NCBI GenBank assembly: GCA_026125285.1 | Contig: JAHCLO010000022.1 | Coordinates: forward strand, 55,356-119,355 | Length of the DNA stretch: 64,000 bases | Source of the DNA: Verrucomicrobiia bacterium | GTDB lineage: Bacteria > Verrucomicrobiota > Verrucomicrobiia > Limisphaerales > JADLHS01 | Reading direction: 5' to 3' | Shown here: in pieces, positions 8,477 through 17,801 of the stretch | Position numbering within the stretch: position 1 is the stretch's first letter | Layout: every line of letters begins with the position of its first letter | Made by a program: the position numbers and the translations under genes | The notes under the pieces: generated by a model | Told to the model about the DNA's origin: nothing | The model's input: the letters and a program-made list of their open reading frames with translations, nothing else | The model's database searches: none

Positions 8477-10117
8477 ATGGCAGCAAAACAATTACTGTTC
8501 GACGAATCCGCACGACAGGCGATTCTGCGCGGCGTTACCAAGCTCTCCCGCGCCGTCACCGCAACCCTTGGACCGAAGGGTCGCAACGTCGTGCTCGACA
8601 AAAAATTCGGCTCCCCGACTGTGACCAAGGACGGCGTCACGGTGGCGAAGGAAATTGAACTCGAAGACCCCTACGAGAACATGGGTGCCCAGATGGTGCG
8701 CGAAGTCGCCAGCAAGACCAGCGATAATGCCGGCGACGGCACCACCACGGCGACCGTGCTCGCGGAGTCCATTTACCGCGAAGGGCTCAAGTTCGTGACC
8801 TCGGGCGCGAACCCCATCGGCATCCAGCGCGGCATCAACAAGGCCGTCGAAGCCGCGGTGACGCAGCTCGACAAGATCGCCAAGAAGGTCAAGGACAAGG
8901 AAGAAATCAAGCAAGTCGCGACCGTGTCCGCCAACTGGGATGACACCATCGGCGAAATCATTGCCGACGCGATGGATAAAGTGGGCAAGGATGGCACCAT
9001 CACCGTCGAAGAAGCCAAGTCCATCGAAACCACGCTCGAAGTGGTGGAAGGCATGCAGTTCGACAAGGGCTATCTCTCGCCCTACTTCGTGACGAACGCC
9101 GAGACGATGGAGTGCAAGCTGGAAGACGCCTACATCCTGAACTACGAGAAGAAGATCAGCTCCTTGAAGGACCTGCTCCCGATTCTCGAGAAGGTGGCGA
9201 AACTCGGCAAGCCGCTCTTGATCATCGCCGAAGAGGTCGAAGGCGAAGCCCTCGCGACGCTCGTGGTAAACAAGCTCCGTGGCACGCTCAACGTCTGCGC
9301 CGTCAAGGCCCCCGGTTTTGGCGACCGTCGCAAAGCCATGCTCGAAGACATTGCCATCCTCACCGGCGGCAAGTGCATCACCGAAGACCTCGGCATCAAG
9401 CTCGAGAACATTGAGTTGAACGATCTCGGCCGTGCCAAGAGCATCGTCGTGGACAAGGAAAACACCACCATCGTCGAAGGCAACGGGAAGTCCTCCGAGA
9501 TCCAGGGCCGCGTGAATCAAATCCGCCGCCAGATCGAGGAAACCACCAGCGACTACGATCGTGAGAAGCTGCAGGAGCGCCTGGCGAAGCTCGCCGGCGG
9601 TGTGGCTGTCATCAACGTCGGTGCCGCCACCGAAACCGAGATGAAGGAAAAGAAAGCCCGCGTCGAAGACGCGTTGCACGCGACCCGCGCGGCCGTCGAA
9701 GAAGGCATTGTAGCGGGCGGCGGCGTGGCGTTGATCCGTTGTATCGCGGCCATTGATGCCGTGAAAGGTTCAAACGACGACGAAGCCATTGGCGTCAGCA
9801 TCGTGAAGCGCGCCGTGGAATCTCCGCTCCGCGCCCTCGCGGCCAATGCGGGCGAAGAAGGCAGCGTGATCGTCGAACAGGTCAAGAAGAGCAAGGGCAA
9901 CGAAGGCTACAACGTTGCCAGCGGCGAATATGAAGACCTCGTGAAAGCCGGCGTGGTGGATCCCAAGAAGGTCACCCGCACCGCGCTCCAGAACGCCGCC
10001 TCCATCGCCGGCCTGCTCCTGACCACGGAATGTCTCATCACTGAACTTCCGGAAAAGGATAAGAAGGCCGCCCCGGCAGGCCACGGCCCGGGCATGGGCG
10101 AAATGGGCGATTACTGA
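8477..10117 (+). CDS. groEL: Chaperonin GroEL
   Basis: GroEL is the 14-subunit ATP-dependent folding chamber. It is 546 residues long. Diagnostic segments include [32 protein letters not shown], the ATP-binding [10 protein letters not shown], the apical-domain [23 protein letters not shown], and the equatorial [16 protein letters not shown]. The C-terminus ends [12 protein letters not shown], a short variant of the usual GGM-repeat tail, which lines the chamber floor. It is transcribed with groES, and a strong terminator follows about 35 bp after the stop. Confidence 0.99.
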   Translation: MAAKQLLFDESARQAILRGVTKLSRAVTATLGPKGRNVVLDKKFGSPTVTKDGVTVAKEIELEDPYENMGAQMVREVASKTSDNAGDGTTTATVLAESIYREGLKFVTSGANPIGIQRGINKAVEAAVTQLDKIAKKVKDKEEIKQVATVSANWDDTIGEIIADAMDKVGKDGTITVEEAKSIETTLEVVEGMQFDKGYLSPYFVTNAETMECKLEDAYILNYEKKISSLKDLLPILEKVAKLGKPLLIIAEEVEGEALATLVVNKLRGTLNVCAVKAPGFGDRRKAMLEDIAILTGGKCITEDLGIKLENIELNDLGRAKSIVVDKENTTIVEGNGKSSEIQGRVNQIRRQIEETTSDYDREKLQERLAKLAGGVAVINVGAATETEMKEKKARVEDALHATRAAVEEGIVAGGGVALIRCIAAIDAVKGSNDDEAIGVSIVKRAVESPLRALAANAGEEGSVIVEQVKKSKGNEGYNVASGEYEDLVKAGVVDPKKVTRTALQNAASIAGLLLTTECLITELPEKDKKAAPAGHGPGMGEMGDY

Positions 10118-10150
10118 TTCAGCACGCCAAGCGGAGGAACCAAAGTCATC

Positions 10151-10186
10151 GAGCGAGGCTGGGAAACCAGCCTCGCTCTTTGCTTT
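10151..10186 (+). terminator. Rho-independent terminator after groEL
   Basis: A perfect 12-bp stem (GAGCGAGGCTGG paired with CCAGCCTCGCTC) closed by a GAAA tetraloop is followed by TTTGCTTT. It closes the dnaK-groES-groEL transcription unit and could also act on the convergent gene whose stop is at 10333. Confidence 0.9.
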
Positions 10187-10332
10187 GGCCCGGAAGATCG
10201 CGAACGCAAGCGCCGGACAACCCGTGGGCATCACTCTTTCGGCGCTCGCGCCACTTCGCCTCCACCGGCTCCACCGTGAAATTCTTCAACACCACGCCGC
10301 CCCGCGCACATCCTTCGGCGCCGATGGCTGAC

Positions 10333-10584
10333 TCAACCCTTCCGGACACGCTTCGGTTTCTCGAGCGGATGACGGTACTTGCGCTTGAAACTGGCGCAGG
10401 AAGAGATGGAAGTCCGGTTGTCGTCATTTTCCCAGACTTCGTCGTAGCGCGGTTCACGCGGCGCGCGACGCAGCGGGTGTTCCTTGAGAATACTGCCGTC
10501 ATTTGCGCAATCGAGTTCCAAGTAACGGGCCTTCTGACTCCGATTCAGCCGGTTCGATAGGATAACCAGGATCTTTCGCTTCAT
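10333..10584 (-). CDS. Small conserved basic protein, function unknown
   Basis: The 83-residue protein starts MKRKILVILSNRLNRSQK and continues with ARYLELDC, a PRYDEVWENDD motif and a very basic C-terminus (FKRKYRHPLEKPKRVRKG). The hydrophobic first strand and the well-defined codon bias favour a real gene over the overlapping plus-strand frame. I recall similar small proteins in other Verrucomicrobia, but I cannot name the family with certainty. The basic tail suggests nucleic-acid or ribosome binding, which is inference. It points away from ssrA and towards the groEL terminator. Confidence 0.65.
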   Translation of the reverse strand: MKRKILVILSNRLNRSQKARYLELDCANDGSILKEHPLRRAPREPRYDEVWENDDNRTSISSCASFKRKYRHPLEKPKRVRKG

Positions 10585-10864
10585 GCTTGCTTTATCAACT
10601 GCGTTTGTCTTGTCGTTGCCAGCGACTCATCCATCGTGGTTGCCGCAACTCCGCCGACATTGCTTAACGCTGCCGGTCGTTCGCTTTCCCTGATGGCAAC
10701 TACGCCGCTCCTGGCAAGAACGGCGCATCAGATTCCTATGGAAGCAGTTCGATGGCAATTGGATTCAGCCCGACATTCACGCCAACGAACAGGACGACCT
10801 GCGCCGCTGATCTCCGCCAGAGCTTGACCTGGTGGGGGAGAGAAGCGACCATGACGGCGTCGTT

Positions 10865-11214
10865 GGGGGCGTACTGGTTTCGACCTGACAAAGACGCCAG
10901 AGGCGGCATGCCGAGGACGATGCGTTGGCCTCGTAAATCATCGCATCAAAAAACAGCTAACGAAGAATTAGCACTCGCGGCCTAAGCTGCCGCGACGTTC
11001 GCCGGTGGACACCTGCTACGCCGGACGAACGCCACAGCAGGCATGGTGGAAGGCGGAGACCGCGCGCCCAAGCCGAGAAAATTCCATGCGGACTAGGCAG
11101 TGCGATTCGAGTTCGGACGCCATCGCACAGCAGAAAAATCTTTCCGGACTAAGCATGTAGTCGCGGCTGGTAGCTGGGCCAGGGACGGGGGTTCAACTCC
11201 CCCCGCCTCCACCA
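10865..11214 (+). ncRNA. ssrA: Transfer-messenger RNA (tmRNA)
   Basis: tmRNA rescues stalled ribosomes and tags the unfinished protein for proteolysis. The 5' end GGGGGCG (10865-10871) pairs with CGCCTCC just before the encoded ACCA (11211-11214), giving a 7-bp acceptor stem with one G-U pair. The tRNA-like 5' part GTACTGGTTTCGACCTGAC and the T-arm GGGGG-TTCAACT-CCCCC are both clear. The tag reading frame is 10956-10985: GCT AAC GAA GAA TTA GCA CTC GCG GCC TAA. With the tRNA-borne alanine the tag is A-ANEELALAA, ending in the usual ALAA degron. Length is about 350 nt, and this is the one-piece form. Confidence 0.97.
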
Positions 11215-11848
11215 CGTTTTCCGATTGTTTGTGACTTGAAGGGGCCAATACGGGACAGTCCGGGCAAGAAGAACAAGCCTGAATCTACCCAGAAGGGCCA
11301 CTCGAAGTCGCCAGGTAGGGAAGCATCTCAGCACGAATTTACGCCATGACGAAATGGTTCTACCGGCTCAACCCAGCCAACGGCGTTCGCGAACTTAAGC
11401 GCGAGCATCCCCAATTCACGGTCGCCTACTATTGAGCCTCGCGACGCGTGAAGCGCAATCCGCCGACTTGGAAAGGGCCAGGCGTGAAGCAGACCTCGCA
11501 GCCATCAAGCTCTCCAATGGCGAAGACGAGGTCATCAAGCTCAAGGGACTGACCGCGCGGACTGTGTCCACGCCATCCGCAACTTGGGCAAATGGAATCC
11601 AAACGCTCACTTGAAACTCGCGGTGGTTGATTACGTCGCGGCCAAGAAGCGTCTCTCCGCATGGGGCTGAGTAGAAGGTGGCGAACGCCGCATGAAGTAT
11701 GAGGGCCGGGCAGATCAAGAAGCCGCTGTTGCCCGGTGGCCATACCCCGGTTTCATCAGATCCGGGAGCGGGGCGCAAAGAGATTTGCGTTTGCCGCTGG
11801 CAAGGGGCGGTTTGCGATGCATGACAACCTTGAATCTGCGGGAATAAG
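11215..11848. other. Non-coding or decayed stretch after ssrA
   Basis: No intact gene is visible. Short open fragments occur, such as one starting MTKWFYRLNPANGVRELKRE near 11346 that stops after about 30 codons, and another of 60 codons at 11432-11614 (ERARREADLAAIKLSNGEDE). Neither has a recognisable family. Because ssrA 3' ends are common integration sites and an hsdR fragment follows, this is most easily read as the remains of an integrated island. I found no integrase and no second copy of the ssrA 3' end. Confidence 0.4.
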
Positions 11849-12133
11849 ATGCCCGAATTGAACAAGAAAGCCCTGAGCGAGCGCGACATCTGCACCAAGT
11901 TCATCACCCCGGCTCTCGCAGCCGGTAACAAATGGGACTTGATGAACCAGGTTCGCGAGGAGGTTTCCTTCACCAAAGGCCGGGTCATTGTGCGTGGCAA
12001 GATTTCAATTCGCGGCGAACCCAAACGCGCCGATTACGTTCTGTCCGACAAACCCGGTCTGCCTCTTGCGGTGGGAAAGACTAAGGACAACAGCCACCAT
12101 GACGGCCTGCGCGACAACGGTCACACCACCTAG
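11849..12133 (+). pseudogene. N-terminal fragment of type I restriction endonuclease HsdR
   Basis: The 94 codons open with LNKKALSERDICTKFITPAL, followed by REEVSFTKGRVIVRGK and KRADYVLSDKPGLPLAV. This is the typical HsdR N-terminus (LNKKxLSERDICTKFITPAL ... GKRADYxLxxKPNxPLAVxEAKDN). Homology continues to KDNSHHDG, and then the frame runs out at a stop. A complete HsdR is about 800-1,100 residues, so the nuclease core and helicase domains are missing. No hsdM or hsdS is present. It is a relic, not a working restriction system. Confidence 0.8.
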
Positions 12134-12499
12134 CTGCCGCGTACCAGGAATCGTCAGGATTATTGACAGCAGTGCCTCATCCCCATCCCTGCCGTCAATG
12201 GATGGGCTGGAGGTTGCGCTGGATATGACAGTGCGGTGGCGAGCATTGAGGCTCCCGCAAGAATCCAGATCTTTTCGCAACCCACCTCCTCAACGCAAAT
12301 CAAGCTCGACGGGCATGATTCAGGTCCCATCGGCACGCTGGCACGCAAATTGCCCAAGCTGACGAGTGCTTTAGCGGAGCCGCCAAATTGAGACGTTGAT
12401 GGGTAGTGCCAAACTTGAGGCCCATCTCGTGATGGATCTCGTCGTCCCATTTCAGCGCGCCTCGCCACAAGTAGTGATCGGATTAACCAGCGTTCAATT
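12134..12499. other. Gap without a recognisable gene
   Basis: Only short overlapping frames occur here. One open frame (about 12163-12392) reads LIPIPAVNGWAGG...LDGHDSGPIGTLARKLPKL but has no start codon and no family that I recognise. It may be further debris of the island that carries the hsdR fragment. Confidence 0.4.
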
Positions 12500-15400
12500 A
12501 TGACAAATGCCAATTCAACCAACTCCCAGGGCTCTCCTGTTCCCGCGGACTCGCAGCCTACTGGGCTGTCTCCGTGGCAACGCTTGAAAACCAAACGTAT
12601 TGCCTATTTGACGCTGCCGCTGCTCATCGTGGCGACCTTGGTGGAAATCGTCATTCTGGCGACCGGCTACAAATATCAGAAGATGGTCTGTCTGCCCCAA
12701 GGCATGGGCGTCACTTTTTTTGGCATCGGGCCGATTGGCGCGACCATGCTCGCAGTGGAGTTGCTCAAGCTGCCGCTGGCGATCTGGACTGCTTCGCGGA
12801 TCGGCTGGCAAAAGGGGTTCATGCTGGTGGTGGGGTTGCCGCTGATTTGTTTGCTGACGTTCCAACTGGTCAAGGACATGGCCGTCTATGAAATGGGCAC
12901 GGCCATGACCCCTGCCAGCCAGTTTCTCGAAAAAGCGACCACGGAAGAAGTCAGAATCAGCCAACTCAATGGCGAACTGGCAGCCATCGAGGAAAAGAAA
13001 GCGGAGCGCGAACGCAAGCTCGCCGAGTTGGACGAAAGGCAGGCTAAAGCCAAGGCCGACTTGGAGGAGTCCCTTCAGCGCAACGATGCAACCCGCCAAG
13101 ACGCCATCACGCTGACCGATTATCAAAAGCAAGAGTTGTCCGAGGTGGAGGCCCGCCAGGCCACCATCATCAAGCAATTTGATGCGGATGCCGCCCAACT
13201 CACCCAAGCCATTGCTGATCTGCGCGCCCGCCGCGAAACCGAGGTGGCTCGGGCCACCACGTGGAACGCCGAGGAGGCCCGCATTGAAAACGCCTTCAAG
13301 GCGAAGTTGGCGGAGTATACCAATCGCAAGACGGCCTATGAAAAAGACAAGGCGGAGTACGACAATGCGAACTTTCTCCGGCGTCAGTTGATGAAAGAAC
13401 CGGTGGATCCCGGGGTGGCCCCCGAGCGTGAGGTCAACAAGGTTCTCAAACCCACTTTGATTGTGGAACTCGACGAGCAGATCAAAGCCAAGGAAACCGA
13501 ACTGGCCGCAGTCAACAACAAGCGTCGTGAACGCGTTGCCCAGGTGGACGCCGATGCCCGCCGGCTGCGCGAGGATTTTGACCGCCGCTCCGGCACCAAA
13601 CGCGAGGAAACCGACCGCAAGCGCGAAGAACTCTTGGCCGCCCTAGCCGTGGCTGGCGCTGAATGGAAGGCAGAACAAGCGCAAATTGACCAGGAACTGG
13701 CGGCGTCCGTTCAAAAGGTGGACGGGATTCGCACGGAAATTGATGCCGCTCGCAAGAAAGCTGAGGGCTATTACGAAGCGCGGGAGGCTTCCATCCGGAA
13801 TACACAGGTGCATCGCATCGCCACGACCGTGGAAATCTTGCGCGGTTTGATAATGGGTGAACGCCCCATGTCCATCAAAGCCACGGCCAAGGAGCGCGGC
13901 GACATCCTCACCGACCAGATCAGCATGGTGCGCATCTGGGTTTATCCGGTGCTGGCTTTCATCGTCGCCTTCCTGCCGACCCTGATGGTTGAGATCGGTT
14001 TCTCCTCCCTCTTCAAGCCCGAGCGACAGCGCCCGCCGCATCGCCTCGGCTTCTTCGGTCGCCGTCTGCACTGGCTCTACACCCGCGCCGGCCGTCAGAA
14101 GATATTGCGCGCCGAGCGCATGGCCCGCGAGGTTTCCGCCACCGTCGCGGCGCGGGACCAGGCGCTGGCGAACGCGAACGCGAACGCGGAGAAAGCGTTG
14201 GCCGAGAAAGAAGTCGAGTTGCAGGCCGCCCGCGAAACCATGGCTACGGTCGTCGCCAAGCACGAGGAGCAATTCAAGGAAAAGGCTGCCCAACATGAGG
14301 AGGAATTGAAGAAGAAGGAAGACGAGTGGATCGCAAAACTCACCGACATGGCGGACTCGCTTAACCGTGCCATCATTGAGAAGGACGCCTTGCGCGATCT
14401 CCAGAAGTCGGAGATCGAACGTCAGATTCAAATGCGCCAACACGCGTGGTCGGATCGCCTGACCAATCTACGTCAGGAACTGGACGACCAGCGCGCCGCG
14501 AGCGAGGCGGAACGCACGGCCCTGCTCCAAGAACATCACGAAAAGCTGCTCGAGGTAACGGAGAACTGCAAGAACCAGGTGATTCAAGTGCGCCGCCAGA
14601 TGGCCGACGCCGAACTGGCCGCAGTGGAAGCGTCCGCGAAACTGGCGCATGACTTGAAGGAAGCCTTGCACGCCCGCGACGTGGCCGAATCCCAATTGAA
14701 ACATCAGGCTGATTCCCTGTCCCGTCAGTTGGCACAAGCCAAGGAGGACGCGGCCCGGGAAATGGAGAAAGTGGTCCGCCTGGAGAAACACCGCCTGGAG
14801 CGGCAGCAATCCGAGTTTGAGAAGATTTTGCGCCAGCGGGAAGAGGACTTCGATCACCAATTGCAGCAGCGCGAGCAGGAACTGTCGCTCGCTTTTGACG
14901 CCCGTCTGGCGGAAGCCCAGACCCGGGCCGAGCAAGCCGCCCGCCGGCGTGAGGTGGAGTTGGAACGCCAATTGGAAGCCCGCGCTCTGGAGGTGGACGC
15001 CCGCTGGAAACAAGATGTGCAGCAGCGGGAAGAAGCCGCCCAAACGCGGATCAAACAGCGGGAGCAACAACTGCAGGCTCAGGCGGAGGTTCGTTTAAGC
15101 GAACTGCAATCGCAGGCGGAACAGGAGTTGCGTCGCCGGGAGATGGAATTGGAACGTCAACTCGAAGCCCAGTCACGCGAAGCTGACACGCGCTTGAAAC
15201 AGGAATTGCAGCAAAAGGAACTGGCCTACCAGGCCAAGCTCAAGCAGCGCGAGCAGGAATTGGCCGCCGCGGCCGCCGACCGGGAAGCCGAATTGCAGAA
15301 ACAGTGGGCCGCAGATTTGCGCGAACGCGAGGAGGAATGGAAACGCCAGACCGAGTCACGCGTCCGTGCCCTTGAGAACCGTCTGACTCGTGAAGCGCAG

Positions 15401-16066
15401 CAGCAGGAGGAGGCTTTCCAAGCCAAAATCCGTCAGCGCGAGCAGCAACACCAATCGCAGCTTGACGCTCGCCAGGCCGAGTTGAAAGCGCAGTGGGACG
15501 AGGAGTTGCAGAATCAGGAGCAAGAGTGGGAGCGGAACGCCGAAGCTCGCGTCCGCGCCACTGAATCCCGTTGGCAGGCCGAACTGCAACAAAAGGATGA
15601 GTCGTACCAATCCAAGTTGCGCCAGCGTGATCAACAATGGCAGGCGAAATTGGACACCCTCCGGGACGAGTTGCACGCCCAAACCGAACAGGAGTTGCGC
15701 CGCCGCGAGACGGAGTCAGCCGATGCCAATCAGCGTGCTTTGCGTGAACTGGAAGCCAAACTGCGCCAGGAAATGCAGCAGAAAGACGAAGCCGCCCAAG
15801 TCAGAGTCCGGCAACGGGAGCAGGACTTGATCGCCCAGCTAACCACGCAAGCGGAGGCTCATCAGGTCGCGCAGGCGCAATGGGAAGCGGAGGCCGCAAA
15901 GTTCAAGGCGCTCTTGGATCGCACCGAGAGGGAGCGCGACGAAGCCAAGGAATTCGCCTCGGAAGGTTTCCGCCAAGTCCAGAATCTGGAGAAAAAACTG
16001 ACGGAAGCCTCCGCCTTCCTCAACGGCCTGAAAAATGGCAAACCTCTGGTCGTGGCTGGGCGCTGA
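12500..16066 (+). CDS. Membrane-anchored giant coiled-coil protein with 63-residue repeats
   Basis: This is an 1188-residue protein of unknown function. Three hydrophobic segments lie in the first about 140 residues (IAYLTLPLLIVATLVEIVIL, a second around 75-100, and GFMLVVGLPLICLLTFQLV). A charged coiled coil follows (about 150-430), then a further membrane segment (VYPVLAFIVAFLPTLMVEIG, about 478-497) and a second coiled coil to the end. The second coil contains about five tandem repeats of 63 residues, exactly nine heptads, each with a core like QQ(R/K)EEAxQxKxxQREQQ and a start like E(L/W)ERQxEAR. Low cysteine content and even Gln/Glu/Arg composition suit a long rod. It could be a cell-envelope spacer or scaffold (inference). 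It is a single-gene unit followed by a hairpin. Confidence 0.85.
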   Translation: MTNANSTNSQGSPVPADSQPTGLSPWQRLKTKRIAYLTLPLLIVATLVEIVILATGYKYQKMVCLPQGMGVTFFGIGPIGATMLAVELLKLPLAIWTASRIGWQKGFMLVVGLPLICLLTFQLVKDMAVYEMGTAMTPASQFLEKATTEEVRISQLNGELAAIEEKKAERERKLAELDERQAKAKADLEESLQRNDATRQDAITLTDYQKQELSEVEARQATIIKQFDADAAQLTQAIADLRARRETEVARATTWNAEEARIENAFKAKLAEYTNRKTAYEKDKAEYDNANFLRRQLMKEPVDPGVAPEREVNKVLKPTLIVELDEQIKAKETELAAVNNKRRERVAQVDADARRLREDFDRRSGTKREETDRKREELLAALAVAGAEWKAEQAQIDQELAASVQKVDGIRTEIDAARKKAEGYYEAREASIRNTQVHRIATTVEILRGLIMGERPMSIKATAKERGDILTDQISMVRIWVYPVLAFIVAFLPTLMVEIGFSSLFKPERQRPPHRLGFFGRRLHWLYTRAGRQKILRAERMAREVSATVAARDQALANANANAEKALAEKEVELQAARETMATVVAKHEEQFKEKAAQHEEELKKKEDEWIAKLTDMADSLNRAIIEKDALRDLQKSEIERQIQMRQHAWSDRLTNLRQELDDQRAASEAERTALLQEHHEKLLEVTENCKNQVIQVRRQMADAELAAVEASAKLAHDLKEALHARDVAESQLKHQADSLSRQLAQAKEDAAREMEKVVRLEKHRLERQQSEFEKILRQREEDFDHQLQQREQELSLAFDARLAEAQTRAEQAARRREVELERQLEARALEVDARWKQDVQQREEAAQTRIKQREQQLQAQAEVRLSELQSQAEQELRRREMELERQLEAQSREADTRLKQELQQKELAYQAKLKQREQELAAAAADREAELQKQWAADLREREEEWKRQTESRVRALENRLTREAQQQEEAFQAKIRQREQQHQSQLDARQAELKAQWDEELQNQEQEWERNAEARVRATESRWQAELQQKDESYQSKLRQRDQQWQAKLDTLRDELHAQTEQELRRRETESADANQRALRELEAKLRQEMQQKDEAAQVRVRQREQDLIAQLTTQAEAHQVAQAQWEAEAAKFKALLDRTERERDEAKEFASEGFRQVQNLEKKLTEASAFLNGLKNGKPLVVAGR

Positions 16067-16073
16067 AAAGTTC

Positions 16074-16104
16074 GGGAACCACGGGCGTTGATCCCGTGGT
16101 TCCC
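16074..16104 (+). terminator. Hairpin after the coiled-coil gene
   Basis: A perfect 12-bp stem (GGGAACCACGGG with CCCGTGGTTCCC) encloses a 7-nt loop eight bases after the stop codon. There is no T-run, so it may be a Rho-independent terminator of the weak type or an mRNA 3'-end stabiliser. The rest of the interval up to 16386 shows nothing recognisable. Confidence 0.55.
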
Positions 16105-16386
16105 ACCCGTCCTTGGATTTGGTCAGTGCGGGGCGAGCTTGTCCCCGCTCAATTGAACAAGCTGATTCGCCCGATCAATACCACACCCTGACCTCGTCGA
16201 GTCATACTTGTTTGGGTGAATTGATCAACCCTGCCGACGGTTCTCCTCCAGCTTCGAGATTGGTTGGCACACCCGCCACATGGGGATAAGCTTCATGCGA
16301 GATGTTCGTTCAAGAAACATATTTGGGCGGTTTCGCGGTAGCGCACCGGTTCTGGCGAAGGATTATCGAGGCTTGAGAAGTCTGGC

Positions 16387-16800
16387 ATGGGACGCACGTA
16401 TCTCTTCGAATGTTGCCGCTGTGGATATCGCGCCAATGTGTCCGGTGGCGTGGACCGGGGTTTCCGCTTCGCTGTGCAGACCATTCTCTGTTTCGAGTGC
16501 AAGGCACTCCATGACGCAGTCACGGAACTCAAAGTGCCGACCGCCCCCGCCCTTGCGCGTTGGAAACTCAAGACCAGCCGGTTGGATGCCGCTCCCGGCC
16601 CGGCCAAAGCTCCGACTTTTCAGGCCGCGCTCAACCGCCTGGCGTTTCCCGGCGTCAGACGATTCCGCTGGTTGCGGTTCAAGCCCGCTTGTCCGGTATC
16701 GGCCCGCCACCGCATTCGAGACTGGAATCAACCGGGGAAATGCCCCAAGTGTGGCGCGTTGCTGGAACGCAACGCGCTTCCCTTCCGGATTTGGGACTGA
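16387..16800 (+). CDS. Zinc-ribbon protein of unknown function
   Basis: The 137-residue protein has an N-terminal ECCRCGY, a CFEC about 30 residues later and a C-terminal KCPKCGALLE. These are two CxxC pairs plus an extra pair, so at least one structural zinc is likely. The middle segment is rich in proline and alanine and contains FPGVRRFRWLRFKPACPVS. It resembles small rubredoxin-like or zinc-ribbon proteins that are often found in Verrucomicrobia and Planctomycetes without assigned function. The ATG at 16387 (MGRTYLFECCRCG) fits the start. It is convergent with the isomerase-like gene that follows. Confidence 0.7.
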   Translation: MGRTYLFECCRCGYRANVSGGVDRGFRFAVQTILCFECKALHDAVTELKVPTAPALARWKLKTSRLDAAPGPAKAPTFQAALNRLAFPGVRRFRWLRFKPACPVSARHRIRDWNQPGKCPKCGALLERNALPFRIWD

Positions 16801-16818
16801 GGCGAAACGCGGGCGAAA

Positions 16819-17691
16819 TCAGGGCCGGCTCACGTAACCGCGCACGAAGCCGATACACTGGGCCACTTCGGGCACGGAGTGGTCCCAGTTGTGTTCGTAT
16901 TCAATGGAGATGTTGCCGGCGAAGCCCTGGCGCTTGAGTTCATCGAGCACGGCGGGAATGTCGGAAACCCCGGTGCCAAACGGAACATCGTGCGCCCGCG
17001 GACTCTTCTCGTTCAAGTCCTTCAGGTGGCTGCTGACAATGCGACCTTCGAGAATCTTCAGACACTCCACCGGCACCAGACCCGAACGAACCCAGTGGCC
17101 GGTGTCCGCACAGGCGCCGATGCGGGAATCACGATCCTTGACCACGGACAGCACGTAGTTCGGATCCCAGACTTTGTAGTTGGGATCGTTGGGTCGGCGC
17201 GGGTGATTGTGGATCGCCAGGCGAATGTCGAATTCCTTCACCAATTTCTCCAGGAGATCGAGTTGGTGGACATTCTCGGTCGTCACTGCATACAGGTCGA
17301 GCTTCTTGGCGAACTCAAAAATCTGGCGCCACTCGGCTTCATCCCGGCCGCCCACGACGCCGTAGTTGACCGCGCGGACGCCGTGCTGGGCCAGTTTGGC
17401 TTTGATCGCACTCACGGCGTCTTCGGACGCGGTATGGCCCCAGCGGGCGTCGGGTTGCTCCGGACTGAGTTTCTGGCCCGGATAAAACTCGATGACTTTC
17501 CCGCCGGCTTGGGCGGTTTTTTCTATCGCTTCAAACGCGCTGAACCGGTTGAAAGTGTAGGCCTGGCAGCCAATAGCCACGCCGCCGATTCTGCTTTCGT
17601 TGGGAATCGGGGCCGCCTGGAGTTGGAAGGTGGCCAACACCGCCGCGCTGACCGTGAGCGCGCGGTGAAACATGTTATGGGTGAAGGTCAT
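16819..17691 (-). CDS. Exported sugar phosphate isomerase/epimerase (AP-endonuclease-2 TIM barrel)
   Basis: The protein belongs to the xylose-isomerase-like TIM-barrel superfamily. I set the start at the ATG at 17691, giving 290 residues, because it begins with a signal peptide (MFHRALTVSAAVLATFQLQAAP); an upstream in-frame ATG would only lengthen the n-region. Family landmarks are GGVAIGCQAYTFNRF, LAIHNHPRRPNDPNY, IGACADTGHWVRSG (metal-binding Asp and His) and NISIEYEHNWD (metal-binding Glu). Such periplasmic paralogues accompany Gfo/Idh/MocA oxidoreductases in sugar catabolism in this phylum. The substrate is unknown. Confidence 0.88.
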   Translation of the reverse strand: MTFTHNMFHRALTVSAAVLATFQLQAAPIPNESRIGGVAIGCQAYTFNRFSAFEAIEKTAQAGGKVIEFYPGQKLSPEQPDARWGHTASEDAVSAIKAKLAQHGVRAVNYGVVGGRDEAEWRQIFEFAKKLDLYAVTTENVHQLDLLEKLVKEFDIRLAIHNHPRRPNDPNYKVWDPNYVLSVVKDRDSRIGACADTGHWVRSGLVPVECLKILEGRIVSSHLKDLNEKSPRAHDVPFGTGVSDIPAVLDELKRQGFAGNISIEYEHNWDHSVPEVAQCIGFVRGYVSRP

Positions 17692-17801
17692 GGTTGAGTC
17701 CTGTGTTAGAATGTTAATGCACAATTTCAGCCCGGAACCCCGGACGGCAATCATCGCACCCGCAAACCGGCGGGCTGTCAAAGAAAAACTGCGGCAACGA
17801 C

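Noticed and set aside
10968..10976. TTAGCACTC, identical to a CIRCE half-site
   Set aside because: It is part of the tmRNA tag reading frame (Leu-Ala-Leu codons), and no matching GAGTGCTAA follows.
11849..12133. A working type I restriction system
   Set aside because: Only the HsdR N-terminus is present; there is no nuclease core, helicase, hsdM or hsdS.
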